A DNA stretch of 64,000 bases from assembly GCA_020348385.1 (NCBI GenBank), contig CP070750.1:1669615-1733614 (forward strand), written 5' to 3'. Below are positions 1-9,338 of this stretch, one piece after another; positions within the stretch are counted from its first letter, which is position 1, and every line of letters starts with the position of its first letter. This DNA comes from Candidatus Aminicenantota bacterium (GTDB lineage: Bacteria; Acidobacteriota; Aminicenantia; Aminicenantales; Aminicenantaceae). Both the position numbers and the translations under genes were made by a program. Below the pieces are notes generated by a model. That model worked only from the letters and a program-made list of their open reading frames with translations, searched no databases and had not been told where the DNA came from.

Positions 1-155
1 ATTGTTTTGGCAGTCTGAAATGGTTCCAGAATTCCTGTTGTCGTTGTCGAAGAAAGTTCCAGGGCAACAGGAGCCATTTCCCCTGGTGCGCCAGGTCCAC
101 CATGGATAACGACTGTTTCAAAAGGTTCCCGCCCGTATTCCCTAAGGTTTTGCAT
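1..155 (-). CDS. alpha/beta hydrolase, N-terminal fragment
   Basis: The minus strand starting at the ATG at 155 encodes 51 residues before running off the window edge. They contain VVIHGGPGAPGE, the HGGPG oxyanion-hole motif that opens many alpha/beta-fold hydrolases and prolyl-iminopeptidase-like enzymes. The catalytic serine, acid and histidine would lie outside the window. An AGGTGG about 9 nt upstream supports this start; an in-frame ATG at 221 is a weaker alternative. It is divergent from the beta-propeller gene. The substrate cannot be inferred. Confidence 0.7.
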   Translation of the reverse strand, partial: MQNLREYGREPFETVVIHGGPGAPGEMAPVALELSSTTTTGILEPFQTAKT

Positions 156-207
156 ACGTATATGCCACCTATTGTAATCCTTTTGTACTGAAAACAAAAT
201 AAGCGGG

Positions 208-236
208 TTCAATGTAGACATAAACTCTCGTATAAT
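208..236 (+). promoter_or_regulatory. sigma-70-like promoter of the beta-propeller gene
   Basis: A perfect TATAAT (231-236) sits 17 nt downstream of a weak -35, TTCAAT (208-213). The start codon at 261 follows a GTGAGG ribosome site at 249-254. The -10 is strong; the -35 match is poor. Confidence 0.5.
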
Positions 237-260
237 CGTATAGTTAAAGTGAGGTATGTC

Positions 261-1397
261 ATGAAAGCCATATTGCGCATAGCCGTATGTGGAATTTTAA
301 TCGCGGTTCTTAGTTCATCCACAGGCGGGAAAAATATCCAGACTGGGGAAGATGTCAAAATCATCCAGAATAAAAAAAAGCCCGATCCTCCCAAAGGCAC
401 CCCTACTAAAATGATATTGGAATTGGAAACCGTCATCGGGGAGTCGGATGATCCTGGCAAGGCATTTTCTCAGCTTTCTAGTTTTGTCGTGGAAGATGAC
501 GGAACCATCTATGCCCTCGATTTCAAAGAGCAAAAAATTAAAGTGTTCGACGATTCAGGTGAATTCCTTCGTGCTTTTGGCGAAAAAGGACAGGGACCCG
601 GCGAACTGCAAATGCCGGCCGGTGTTTTTCTTGCTCCTGAAAATCGATTGGCAGTCAATGATGCCTTAGCCCGGAAAATAGTCTTTTATACAAAACAAGG
701 CAAATACATCGATCATGTGTCCTATGCCACACGCATGCAGCTGACCACTCTCATCATGGATTCTGAGGGGAATTTTATGGGAAGGGAATTGAAATTAGAC
801 GGACAGGAGATGTTTTTCGAGATCGTTAAAATGGATGCCGAAATGAACACTCAGTTTTCGCTTGATAAGATTGGATTCGCGATTCCTGTTCCCGGGTCGG
901 GGACAAAGATAAACTTGATGGACATGATCTCCATCTATCAGATTGACAGTGACGGAAACATCTATTATGGCCGGAATCGTGATTATGAAATCAATGTGTA
1001 TACTCCTGAGGGAAAACAGGCAAAATCCATCCGCAAACAGTATCAGGCACAAAAAATCACCGAAGAAGACAAGGAAGAAATATTGGGCAGAATGGACAGC
1101 GTGGCCAGCATGAGCCCTATCAATTTAAGGGAGATGTTCGAGTTTCCCAAGATGTTTCCGCCATTCCAAACTTTCACGTTGGATGAAGAGGATCGGATTA
1201 TTGTCCGCACCTGGGAAAAAGGAGAGGAGAAAGACGAATTCGTTCACGATATCTTCGACTCTGAAGGACGGTTTATCGCTCAATTCACATCCAAAATCAA
1301 TGTTAGTGTGTGGAAAAATGGGAAAGCCTATGCTGTCGATGAAAATGAGGAAGGTTTTTATGTCATCAAAAAATTCTCGGTCCGCTGGGACAGCTAG
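261..1397 (+). CDS. 6-bladed beta-propeller (NHL-like) exported protein
   Basis: The product has about 378 residues. A hydrophobic N-terminal signal segment is followed by repeats of the form 'vFDdsGefLraFGekGqGPGEl', the signature of NHL/6-bladed beta-propeller proteins. The GQGPGEL motif near residue 105 is typical. Such proteins are exported and often abundant in Aminicenantes and Bacteroidetes; their ligands are generally unknown. ATG 261 is chosen over the in-frame GTG at 249 because GTGAGG at 249-254 is a well-spaced ribosome site for it. No lipobox cysteine is visible at the cleavage region. Its stop codon overlaps that of the convergent S9 peptidase. Confidence 0.75.
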   Translation: MKAILRIAVCGILIAVLSSSTGGKNIQTGEDVKIIQNKKKPDPPKGTPTKMILELETVIGESDDPGKAFSQLSSFVVEDDGTIYALDFKEQKIKVFDDSGEFLRAFGEKGQGPGELQMPAGVFLAPENRLAVNDALARKIVFYTKQGKYIDHVSYATRMQLTTLIMDSEGNFMGRELKLDGQEMFFEIVKMDAEMNTQFSLDKIGFAIPVPGSGTKINLMDMISIYQIDSDGNIYYGRNRDYEINVYTPEGKQAKSIRKQYQAQKITEEDKEEILGRMDSVASMSPINLREMFEFPKMFPPFQTFTLDEEDRIIVRTWEKGEEKDEFVHDIFDSEGRFIAQFTSKINVSVWKNGKAYAVDENEEGFYVIKKFSVRWDS

Positions 1398-3685
1398 TCC
1401 TCCTTCAAGTATTTATCATACCAGTCGAGCATCCTCTGGTACATGTCTTTACGCTCTTCGATAGTGTGGGGTCCGCCATGGGCCCCGTTGTGATAACGTA
1501 GCCAGACAACTTTTTTTCCCAACCTCCTTAGAGCATAGTAGATTTCCTGTGACTGGAGGGCCTCCACGTTAGGATCCTGATCGCCTGTGATACAAAGCAG
1601 AGGCGTGGTAATCCGGTCGGCGTCAAGGATGGCCGAATGGGCCAGATAACGTTCCGGGTATTCCCACATCGTCCCCCCTATCCTATCCTGACTTTTTTCG
1701 GGCGCATGGATATTGCGAATGCCCAGGCGAGGACTTTGGGTGTAGAAACTGACCATATTGACTTTGCCCGAGTTGTTAATGGCCGCTTTGAATCGATCTG
1801 TCTGCGTGATCAAGAGAACTGTTGCATACCCTCCGTAGCTTGTTCCTTGGATTCCAAGCTGATCGGAATCAGCAATTCCCATTTCTATGACTTTGTTTAT
1901 AGCCGAAAGCGCGCCCTTAGCCCAAGCTTCACCGGGATATCCTCTATTGAAATGGACTGAAGGATGAAGGACTGCATACCCGGCAGAAGTAAAGATGTTC
2001 AAGGTTGAATTGAATCCATTGTCGAAATATCTCTCATAAACTTCGGTTATCAGCGGATATTTTTTGCCTTTTTCATAGTTTGCCGGATAAAATAGCACCC
2101 CGTACAGTTGTTTGCCATCTATATCCCTGTACGAGATGAGCTCTGTATGGCTCAACGCCTTTTCCCTCAGCTGAGGATTCAGGTCCGTTAGTTTTTTTAT
2201 CCTGGTGAATTTGGCATCTGTCGAATACCAGTCGGCAGGAAAATCCCCATCAGAATCGGAATATACAAAAATCTTCCCGTCCTCCGACATCCGCCATCTT
2301 TGGTAAACATGGCCGCTCCGCAACAGATCAGTAAATTCTCGGCTTTTAAGATCGAATTTCACCAGCCCCCGATCGTATTTATCAGGCGCCGAATAGTTGA
2401 AATATACAAACCTGCCATCAGGACTCCAATCAACGACCTGAAGAGAGGGACGCGCCTCGGGCTCCTCCGCTGACTCATAGACCACATGCTTGTCACCTGT
2501 TTCGATATCGATCAACCAGAATTGCCGCGGAGGTGTTGTCTGACGGTAAGGCTGCTCTTCCTCCGGCATAGTCCGGGAACTTGTGCACAGCAATTGTCTC
2601 CCATCCGGGCTAAAACGAAGGACATTGAATCTCTGTTTTTTTTCTTCCTTTTCCTCGCTTTTCTCATTGGATTTCCGTTCCAGACCATTTTTATTTTGCT
2701 GTGCATCTTCTTCCTTTTTTCCCGTTAAATTCCGTGGCTCTTCATCTTGCGTTCCCATCACAAAAACGTCGCCCTTTTCCGTATATGCCAGCATTGTGCT
2801 TTCTTGATTCCAGTGCAATCTTCTCCGCTTGTAATCTTTCAACAACACCCGGGGAGGGCCATCTGGCAAAACCATGATTTCCAGCTGATTTGTTGTTCCG
2901 AATATAACATCATAATCTGTTTTTTCCGTCACATCCCGTTCAAAAATCATGTGACTTCCGTCTCTGGAAATACGGACGGAATTAAGGGGAGTTTCCTTTA
3001 AGAGAGGAGTGAGATTTTTACTTTCTCTATCCCAGATCACAGGGATACTGAGATTGCCGTACTTGCTCCTTAGTTTGTCCCATAAAAGGAAAGGTTCCTC
3101 CGAGTCATGAACGATGATGGGGCCATTTGTCGTATTTTCAAAAAGATCGACACATTTCTTTTTCCATTCGGGATCTCTCACGTTAAAAAAAAGCTTTTTT
3201 CCATCGGGAGACCATGCCAGTTGTGTGTTTGATGCAACGACAAATTTTTGTGGAATCTCGATAGCTTCAAACTCTTGTGACTCGCGATGCCAGATGTATA
3301 ATCGGTAATCCCCATTATCGCACAAGAAATAAGCCAGCATTTTCCCATCCTGCGACCAGGTTAGGGACCGGACCTGTTTTTTTCGATCAAATAGCTTGAT
3401 TTGCTCCCCGGTTTTTGTGTCCAAAACAATCACATCGAGCTGGAAAGGTGCTATATAGGAGGGATCGCCATACCTATAATTGTCTCGGGGGAGACTGTCC
3501 CCTCGTGTGCTAACTGTACAAGCCAGCCATTGTCCATCCGCTGTCATGTCCGCCACATTCATGGATACGACAGAAAAGTAATCATCGATCGAAAAGAGAA
3601 ACTTTTCTCCTCCATAGATGAGATTCGACGAGATCAGGATCAAAACGAGTAAAAAAAAGAACCCAAAATTTTTAAGTCGTTTCAT
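1394..3685 (-). CDS. S9 family prolyl oligopeptidase (acylaminoacyl-peptidase type)
   Basis: This 763-residue exported serine peptidase has an N-terminal signal segment, a WD40/TolB-like beta-propeller (repeats such as 'SWSPDGKKLFF' and 'DWSPDGRFVYF') and a C-terminal alpha/beta hydrolase domain. The nucleophile is Ser616 in GTSYGGY, with the acid near Asp704 (DQDPNVE) and the histidine at His736 (GAHGG). The family cleaves short peptides in the periplasm or releases N-blocked residues. A lysine/glutamate-rich stretch around residues 310-340 looks like a low-complexity insertion in the propeller. A GGAGG precedes the ATG. It converges on the propeller gene and shares the tetranucleotide CTAG for both stop codons. 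Confidence 0.93.
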   Translation of the reverse strand: MKRLKNFGFFFLLVLILISSNLIYGGEKFLFSIDDYFSVVSMNVADMTADGQWLACTVSTRGDSLPRDNYRYGDPSYIAPFQLDVIVLDTKTGEQIKLFDRKKQVRSLTWSQDGKMLAYFLCDNGDYRLYIWHRESQEFEAIEIPQKFVVASNTQLAWSPDGKKLFFNVRDPEWKKKCVDLFENTTNGPIIVHDSEEPFLLWDKLRSKYGNLSIPVIWDRESKNLTPLLKETPLNSVRISRDGSHMIFERDVTEKTDYDVIFGTTNQLEIMVLPDGPPRVLLKDYKRRRLHWNQESTMLAYTEKGDVFVMGTQDEEPRNLTGKKEEDAQQNKNGLERKSNEKSEEKEEKKQRFNVLRFSPDGRQLLCTSSRTMPEEEQPYRQTTPPRQFWLIDIETGDKHVVYESAEEPEARPSLQVVDWSPDGRFVYFNYSAPDKYDRGLVKFDLKSREFTDLLRSGHVYQRWRMSEDGKIFVYSDSDGDFPADWYSTDAKFTRIKKLTDLNPQLREKALSHTELISYRDIDGKQLYGVLFYPANYEKGKKYPLITEVYERYFDNGFNSTLNIFTSAGYAVLHPSVHFNRGYPGEAWAKGALSAINKVIEMGIADSDQLGIQGTSYGGYATVLLITQTDRFKAAINNSGKVNMVSFYTQSPRLGIRNIHAPEKSQDRIGGTMWEYPERYLAHSAILDADRITTPLLCITGDQDPNVEALQSQEIYYALRRLGKKVVWLRYHNGAHGGPHTIEERKDMYQRMLDWYDKYLKED

Positions 3686-3853
3686 GGTGTCCTCCGAAGC
3701 GAAATTTGCTCTTCTTATCCCTTTATTTTAGACATTCAAATCAGATGGCCAATGAAATCTCAACAGTATCACTCCCGTTTTGGCCTGTCAATCGGAATGG
3801 GAACAGCAAGCTTGACTAATACCGATGTTTCTCGAATAATGCATGAGGATCCC

Positions 3854-4048
3854 ATGCGAAAGTGGCTGTATTTCCTGTTGATCATCGCGGTTGCCTTTGC
3901 CCTTTCACAGCTGGGAAAAAAAAGGGGGGGGCGCTCTTCCCTCTTGAAAAACATCAGTGAAACAATCGGGATCATCGTCTGGGTTTTGATCATAGTTTAC
4001 ACCCTGGGGTTCATGTACTGGCTTTACACGGAAATATTCAAGCGATGA
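3854..4048 (+). CDS. small two-helix membrane protein
   Basis: The 64-residue product has two hydrophobic segments (about residues 4-18 and 36-58) separated by a basic loop, KKRGGR. I do not recognise a family. ATG 3854 is preferred because AGGAT lies 3 nt upstream; longer in-frame versions from 3752 or 3841 add no hydrophobic sequence. The loop is encoded by contiguous A8 and G8 runs (3916-3931), a possible slippage site. It lies 22 nt upstream of the next plus-strand gene, so the two may be co-transcribed. Confidence 0.55.
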   Translation: MRKWLYFLLIIAVAFALSQLGKKRGGRSSLLKNISETIGIIVWVLIIVYTLGFMYWLYTEIFKR

Positions 4049-4070
4049 AGCAATCCAATGAGGGGGAATT

Positions 4071-4997
4071 ATGGAGTTGAATACCAAAGAGGTTAAAAGA
4101 ATCTGTATTATCGGTATCGGTCTCCTTGTATCTTTCTGTTTTTTCTCTCATTCTTTTTGGCTTTTTCCCAATAATCCCCAAACAAGCTCCCAGGAAGAAC
4201 AGATGGTGAGGGAAACCTTGGATCGTTTTCAGGAAGGGATCGAAAAAGGAGATCTAGAAGTAGGGCCTCAAATCACGACGGAGGATTTTTATCCATTTTT
4301 CAAAGGATTCTACGAGTCTTTGGCCAAAGTCTATAGCCAATATAAGATATTATTTCCGATGGAGATCGGTCATCTTAAAATCCTGAGATCCGGAAAGGCG
4401 AAAGTCGAACTTTACATCAATCCAGCAAAAAACCTCTTTATTTTCACTCTAAAAAAAGAGAACGACCAGTGGAAAATTTCCCACAACGAAAGCATACGCT
4501 TTCCTCTATACTCCGTTCCCGAACTTCCCTACAAAGATGTTTATGAGATTCCAACGGACAAAAAGAACTTCATGACCGCGGAAATAGAATTGAATTTCAT
4601 GACTCGGGTTTATTTTACTCTGAAAGAGCAACAAGGCCAGGAAAAAGCCGTCCATTTTTTTCTTGATGGGCCAGGCTATAAGGTCGCCATGGATGCATGG
4701 CTTCCTTTTCTCGAGGGTGCCGCGCAGTTCGCCTATTATTTTGTCATCATGGAATCCAATTTTTATGGCTCAGAATGTGAAGTGATACAGGCTGACTATG
4801 ACGAGGCCGAAGTTTTTTGTTCCCAGTTAGCTGCGCTTGAAGTGCTGAAAAGAGGACATGCCGTACCAAAATTTTCGTATGCTGAGTACACCCGACTATT
4901 AACCACTATCATGGAACATCGGGCAAAACATTGTGGTCTGGATCTCGAATTGTCTTTCGAAAACACCTCTTGCCGAATAAAAATCAAAAGGAGTTAA
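4071..4997 (+). CDS. hypothetical membrane-anchored protein
   Basis: The 308-residue protein has one hydrophobic segment near residues 11-30, then a soluble domain predicted to be periplasmic. Residues 45-145 (a helix 'VRETLDRFQEGIEKGD', then beta-rich sequence ending 'KKENDQWKISHNESI') resemble NTF2/SnoaL-like folds by pattern, which is tentative. The second half contains four cysteines (GSECEV, EVFCSQ, KHCGL, NTSCR), possible disulfide partners in an exported protein. A GGGGG ribosome site precedes the ATG. Its 3' end overlaps the convergent methyltransferase gene by 14 nt. Function unknown. Confidence 0.65.
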   Translation: MELNTKEVKRICIIGIGLLVSFCFFSHSFWLFPNNPQTSSQEEQMVRETLDRFQEGIEKGDLEVGPQITTEDFYPFFKGFYESLAKVYSQYKILFPMEIGHLKILRSGKAKVELYINPAKNLFIFTLKKENDQWKISHNESIRFPLYSVPELPYKDVYEIPTDKKNFMTAEIELNFMTRVYFTLKEQQGQEKAVHFFLDGPGYKVAMDAWLPFLEGAAQFAYYFVIMESNFYGSECEVIQADYDEAEVFCSQLAALEVLKRGHAVPKFSYAEYTRLLTTIMEHRAKHCGLDLELSFENTSCRIKIKRS

Positions 4998-5661
4998 TCG
5001 GCTTGGCGATATAAAGGCTGTCTTCATCCAAAAAAGTCTCGATCCGGACAACCTCAAATCCCGCTTTTTTGAGAACCTCGGTCACATCTTCTTTTCGAGA
5101 ACACCCGTGCTCATCCCCCCACTCCACTTTGTCCGGATCACACTCAACAATAGCAAGCCTTCCATCGGGCTTCAAGCTGGGACGGAGGTTTTGGAGAATG
5201 GGAACAGGATCGGCCAAGTGGTGGTACACATTGATCATGAATGCGATATCCAGTGAGTCTGTGTGAAATCCTGGGTTCTCCATGGTTCCGACAATGATCT
5301 CGACGTTTTTGAATCCATCTCTTTTGCATCGCCTTCTGAGATGGTCTAGGGCACTTCTATCGATGTCGTTTGCATAAACCTTGCCAGATTCTCCCACGCG
5401 GTCTGCCAGCCACATGGTCATTCTTCCTGTACCTGCCCCGACCTCGCCGATGATCATGCCCGGCTTAAGACCGATAGCATCCATGATCTTGATCGGAGGT
5501 TGACGTTCGTTAAGACCTTTCTCCCATGCTTCGATCTGAAACGCACGTTCCTGATCGATAATTATTCCAGCGTGGATTTTTCGGTTGTAAGGAGAAGAAA
5601 TCACGATGAAAGACAAAAGCAATAGCAATATAAACAAAAATTCAAGCTTTTTTATCTTCAT
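4984..5661 (-). CDS. class I SAM-dependent methyltransferase with signal peptide
   Basis: After a strongly hydrophobic N-terminus (residues about 8-24, preceded by KIKK), the protein shows a Rossmann-type methyltransferase: motif I 'GEVGAGTGRMT', an acidic end to strand 2 'ANDIDR', and 'AFMINVYHHLADP' followed by 'LKPDGRLAIVE'. The fold and SAM site look intact. ATG 5661 is chosen because a near-perfect AGGAGGTGG lies just upstream. The charge pattern predicts export of the catalytic domain, which is odd because SAM is cytoplasmic; it may instead be an inner-membrane anchor with unexpected topology. Substrate unknown. Confidence 0.8.
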   Translation of the reverse strand: MKIKKLEFLFILLLLLSFIVISSPYNRKIHAGIIIDQERAFQIEAWEKGLNERQPPIKIMDAIGLKPGMIIGEVGAGTGRMTMWLADRVGESGKVYANDIDRSALDHLRRRCKRDGFKNVEIIVGTMENPGFHTDSLDIAFMINVYHHLADPVPILQNLRPSLKPDGRLAIVECDPDKVEWGDEHGCSRKEDVTEVLKKAGFEVVRIETFLDEDSLYIAKPINSF

Positions 5662-5719
5662 GATACCACCTCCTATAGAGCATTTTTTCCCGCACAAAAA
5701 TTATACAATATTGAGCCCC

Positions 5720-7747
5720 TTAAAACACGTAGGCAATTTTAAAAAACAATGTGTGGCCTTGATCCCCCTTCTCCCCGAAACGGCCGGTCCCCTTTTGGTA
5801 AACCAGTTGGATAAGTCCGAAAGGCGGCTGGAAGCGGTAGGCAAAAACAATTTGGATATTGCGCTTGTCGATGGCCAAATTTGTCTGGAAAAATAGCCTC
5901 AAGAAGAGGTCCTTATGGAAGTACTGGGTGGCATACAAGGAATGAATCCAAGTGCTTTGACCATCGGGATCAGGATTTAAATACAACTTTGAAAGCCTGT
6001 ACGTAAGAGAGAGATCGTTGGTGAGTTTATGGCTCATGGAGGCTCCGAGAAGAGAGAAATCCGAGTCGAAATTTTTCCCGAAAGAGTAGCTGAAAACCAT
6101 TGATTCCCATTCCCGCATGTTGTATCCGGCGGTGAATTGAGTTTCCCTGTTGCGGAATCCCTTCTCATAAAGTTTATATTCCTCTTCATGCCGAAGCTTG
6201 AAACTGAGTTTGTTCCGAAGGTCAAATATGAGGGCCTGCCAAATATCCCAACTGCGGAGAGTTTTATCCATTCCCCAGTAAATATTGTAATTTGAGCTGT
6301 ATTCGATACGATCAAATAGAGATCCTCCCGGCCAAAAAATCTTTCTGATAGCGGAGTCCAGTTCATGACGATTGTCGTCACGGATAAATCCAACGGCATT
6401 GGCATTATCCCCGAAATCCCTGCCTAGATAGGTGTACCGAAGGTGGATATGAAAGGAGGATGAGTCGAAGCTCGGACGAAGGAATAGCCCGACATCGGTC
6501 CTGCCAGCATCTCCATAACTGACGGCAAGTTGGCCCGTGAACTTGAAAGTCTTTGTGAAATAGAGGGCTGTATCCAGGCCTGCTGTTCCCTGGTTTCGTC
6601 CGTTTTTCATTTTGTTGGCGGCCAAAATCCCAAAAGTGGAATTATTCAACACATCTTGCTTCAGACGGAATACCGTGAAATTGGCAGATTCCTCTTCCGA
6701 TCCTCCCCCTTTAGCCTGGGCAGATAAGACGGCGAATTCGCTGCTGGCTATCTTCCCGTATACTTTTGCACCGCCGTAGATATCCTCGATACGCCGTGAA
6801 TAGAAGAGTTGGATCCTCTGTTTATAAATATCGTTTCCCTCCAAGAAAAAATTCCGTTTTTCGGGAAGGTGGAGTTCGAACCGGGTTAAGTTAACCTGCT
6901 CCTGATCAGCTTCAACTGTGGCGAAATCGGGATTGACAGTGAGATGACTGGATACGGAAGGTGTAAAATCGTATCGGGCATCCAAACCTGCTTCAAGAGC
7001 TGTTTTTTTTCCTTCCTCAAATCGAGAGATACCATAAGGAATGAATTGCAGACGGAGGGCAGAACGTGTGAGATCTAATCCATTCAGCGTCCCGTTCCCG
7101 TCCAACTTTCGATAATCTTCCAAAGGTCCAGTCCAGAAACTTTTTTCCAGATTTCTGGGAAAATATCGGCTGGTTTGGAACCCCCAAGTCTGGTTGGAAC
7201 CCGCCCGGTGTTTAATTGTCGTCAATGGAATCGCTATTTCAGCGCTCCATCCCTCAGGGATAAGGATGCCGGCTGATTCCCAAATACCATCCCAGTTTGT
7301 ATCGGCCACTCGGCCATTGTCTGACACTCGTCCGTCATGTTGAACGCCGAGAGGATTTGTGCGGAAATAGTAGGCTGTACGCATATCGTGAAATGTATCC
7401 AACATCACGGTCACACTATCTGTTCCCATAAGCAAACCATCCCGACGCGTTCCCAACACGAGCTTATCGGGTTCCGGATCGTAACATTTGAATCCGAAGT
7501 AAATGTGATTATCATCATAGGCGATTCGAACCTCAGTTCGGACTGTAGCTGGATTTCCTTTTTGAGGTTCGAACTGAATGAAGTCCGTTACCAAAGGGGC
7601 CTCAGACCATGCTGTCTCATCGAGAAGGCCATCTATTCGAGGCTGACTCAGAATTTTTTTTGGTAAGGCCATAAACAATTGATTATCGGCGAAACTAGGC
7701 CAAATGAGGTTTAATAAGACAATAACAGCGAATATACTCTTTTTCAA
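5720..7747 (-). CDS. DUF5916 outer-membrane barrel with CBM9-like N-domain
   Basis: The 675-residue exported protein begins with a signal peptide, then a carbohydrate-binding family 9/DOMON-like domain ('PRIDGLLDETAWSEAP', 'VRIAYDDNHIYFGFKCYDP'), then a long beta-strand-rich region ending in aromatic phenylalanine (FKIAYVF), as in outer-membrane barrels. This is the DUF5916 architecture common in Bacteroidetes, Acidobacteria and Aminicenantes. Its biochemical role is unestablished; sugar or glycan binding at the surface is an inference from the CBM9-like part. The reading frame opens at TTG 7747, with GGAG 11 nt upstream; no ATG start is available nearby. Confidence 0.85.
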   Translation of the reverse strand: MKKSIFAVIVLLNLIWPSFADNQLFMALPKKILSQPRIDGLLDETAWSEAPLVTDFIQFEPQKGNPATVRTEVRIAYDDNHIYFGFKCYDPEPDKLVLGTRRDGLLMGTDSVTVMLDTFHDMRTAYYFRTNPLGVQHDGRVSDNGRVADTNWDGIWESAGILIPEGWSAEIAIPLTTIKHRAGSNQTWGFQTSRYFPRNLEKSFWTGPLEDYRKLDGNGTLNGLDLTRSALRLQFIPYGISRFEEGKKTALEAGLDARYDFTPSVSSHLTVNPDFATVEADQEQVNLTRFELHLPEKRNFFLEGNDIYKQRIQLFYSRRIEDIYGGAKVYGKIASSEFAVLSAQAKGGGSEEESANFTVFRLKQDVLNNSTFGILAANKMKNGRNQGTAGLDTALYFTKTFKFTGQLAVSYGDAGRTDVGLFLRPSFDSSSFHIHLRYTYLGRDFGDNANAVGFIRDDNRHELDSAIRKIFWPGGSLFDRIEYSSNYNIYWGMDKTLRSWDIWQALIFDLRNKLSFKLRHEEEYKLYEKGFRNRETQFTAGYNMREWESMVFSYSFGKNFDSDFSLLGASMSHKLTNDLSLTYRLSKLYLNPDPDGQSTWIHSLYATQYFHKDLFLRLFFQTNLAIDKRNIQIVFAYRFQPPFGLIQLVYQKGTGRFGEKGDQGHTLFFKIAYVF

Positions 7748-8008
7748 TGCGATCTGTTCTCCAGAAAATTGAATAGTCCACTATACTCTTTTTCGGATCG
7801 TCAAACAATTCAGGATTCAATCTGAAATGGCGAAACATCATCACAAGTCACTGCCGAACCGGCGAATCAGAACTATTTCTCGCATAGAAAAAGAGGGAGC
7901 ATTTCCTGAGCTTGAAAGAAACGCGTTTCGGATAATTTGAACTCTAAAAGGGTAGGACCATTTCGAAATAAGGAGAATGGGTGATCGATTATGTCGGGAG
8001 AGAGAGAA
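7748..8008. other. intergenic region between rho and the DUF5916 gene
   Basis: This 261-bp gap lies downstream of rho and upstream of the DUF5916 gene, both on the minus strand. On the minus strand a weak promoter-like pair TTGTTT-17-TATAGT lies upstream of the TTG start. I see no gene, RNA or clear intrinsic terminator. Confidence 0.4.
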
Positions 8009-9289
8009 TCACAAGCCCTTGCTCATGGCATCCAGGAATTGAGCGTTTGTTTTTGTTTTAGACATCTTTTCCACCAAGAGTTCCATGGCTTCAACTTCGC
8101 TCAACTGACTCAGCACTTTTCTCAATATCCAGATGCGATTCAGGTCTTTTTCCTCGATCAACAATTCTTCCTTTCGTGTGGCTGATCTGTTGATATCGAT
8201 GGCGGGAAAAAGTCTTTTATCCACCAGTCTGCGGTCCAGGTTAATCTCCATATTTCCCGTACCCTTGAACTCCTCGAAGATGACCTCATCCATTCGGCTT
8301 CCGGTGTCAACCAAAGCTGTGGCCATGATGGTTAAACTCCCCCCTTCTTCGATCTTTCTTGCCGAGCCAAAGAATTTTTTCGGTTTATTAAGAGCATTTG
8401 CGTCGATACCTCCGGAAAGAACCTTACCCGAGGGTGGAATGATCGCATTATGCGCCCTGGCAAGACGAGTGATGCTGTCGAGAAGGATTGTCACATCTCT
8501 TTTCAACTCGACAAGACGTTTGGCTTTTTCCAAAACGATATGGGATACCTGAGCGTTCCGTGCAGGCGGTTCATCAAACGTGGAGGCCACAACTTCCCCC
8601 TGGATGGTTCTCTGAAAATCTGTCACTTCTTCAGGCCTCTCAGCTACCAGGAGAACAATAAGAAATACTTCTGGGTGATTTCTCTCGATAGACTTCGCAA
8701 TGGTCTTAAGCAAAGTAGTCTTTCCCGCTCTGGGAGGTGAAACGATCAACCCCCTCTGGCCTTTCCCGATAGGAGTCAACATATTCATCACTCTGGCATT
8801 GAGATTTTTGGGATTTCCATCTTCAAGGTCGATTTTTTCAAAAGGATAGAGTGGAGTGAGACCTTCAAAATGAACATTTCTCCGGGATTTTAGGATGACA
8901 TCAGGGTGAGCAAAATTGATAGCTTCTATCTTGATAAGCGCAAAGTATTTTTCTCCTTCCTTAGGAGGACGAACAATCCCCGATATGGTATCGCCAGTAC
9001 GCAGTTGAAATTTTCGAATCTGCGAAGGAGAAACATAAATGTCATCTTGACTGGGCAAATAGCTGAATTCAGGAGCCCTGAGAAATCCGAATCCATCGTC
9101 AAGGCATTCCAGCACTCCTTCAGAGAATAGCAGGCCGTTTTTTTTCGCCTGGGCCTCAAGAATTTTAAAAATGAGGTTTTGCTTGCTAGATTCCTCAACA
9201 TCTTTTTTTGTCAATCCTACTTCGGAAGAAATCTTGTAGAGTTCCTCCAGTTCTTTTTCGTCGAGTTCAGCTAAATTGTACTCTTTCAT
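8009..9289 (-). CDS. rho: transcription termination factor Rho
   Basis: The 426-residue hexameric RNA helicase terminates transcription at unstructured, C-rich RNA. Order: N-terminal Rho_N helix bundle, cold-shock-like RNA-binding domain (residues about 55-125, '[23 protein letters not shown]'), then a RecA-type ATPase with Walker A '[12 protein letters not shown]', Walker B '[11 protein letters not shown]' and the Q-loop/R-loop region '[13 protein letters not shown]'. The length is typical of the family. A GAGGT precedes the ATG. It is the last gene of the tig-clpP-clpX-lon-rho minus-strand run, 49 nt after lon. Confidence 0.97.
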   Translation of the reverse strand: MKEYNLAELDEKELEELYKISSEVGLTKKDVEESSKQNLIFKILEAQAKKNGLLFSEGVLECLDDGFGFLRAPEFSYLPSQDDIYVSPSQIRKFQLRTGDTISGIVRPPKEGEKYFALIKIEAINFAHPDVILKSRRNVHFEGLTPLYPFEKIDLEDGNPKNLNARVMNMLTPIGKGQRGLIVSPPRAGKTTLLKTIAKSIERNHPEVFLIVLLVAERPEEVTDFQRTIQGEVVASTFDEPPARNAQVSHIVLEKAKRLVELKRDVTILLDSITRLARAHNAIIPPSGKVLSGGIDANALNKPKKFFGSARKIEEGGSLTIMATALVDTGSRMDEVIFEEFKGTGNMEINLDRRLVDKRLFPAIDINRSATRKEELLIEEKDLNRIWILRKVLSQLSEVEAMELLVEKMSKTKTNAQFLDAMSKGL

Positions 9290-9338
9290 TTTTATACCTC
9301 TATGCGAATTTAGTTTATGCGATCTTACCTATCTGCCC

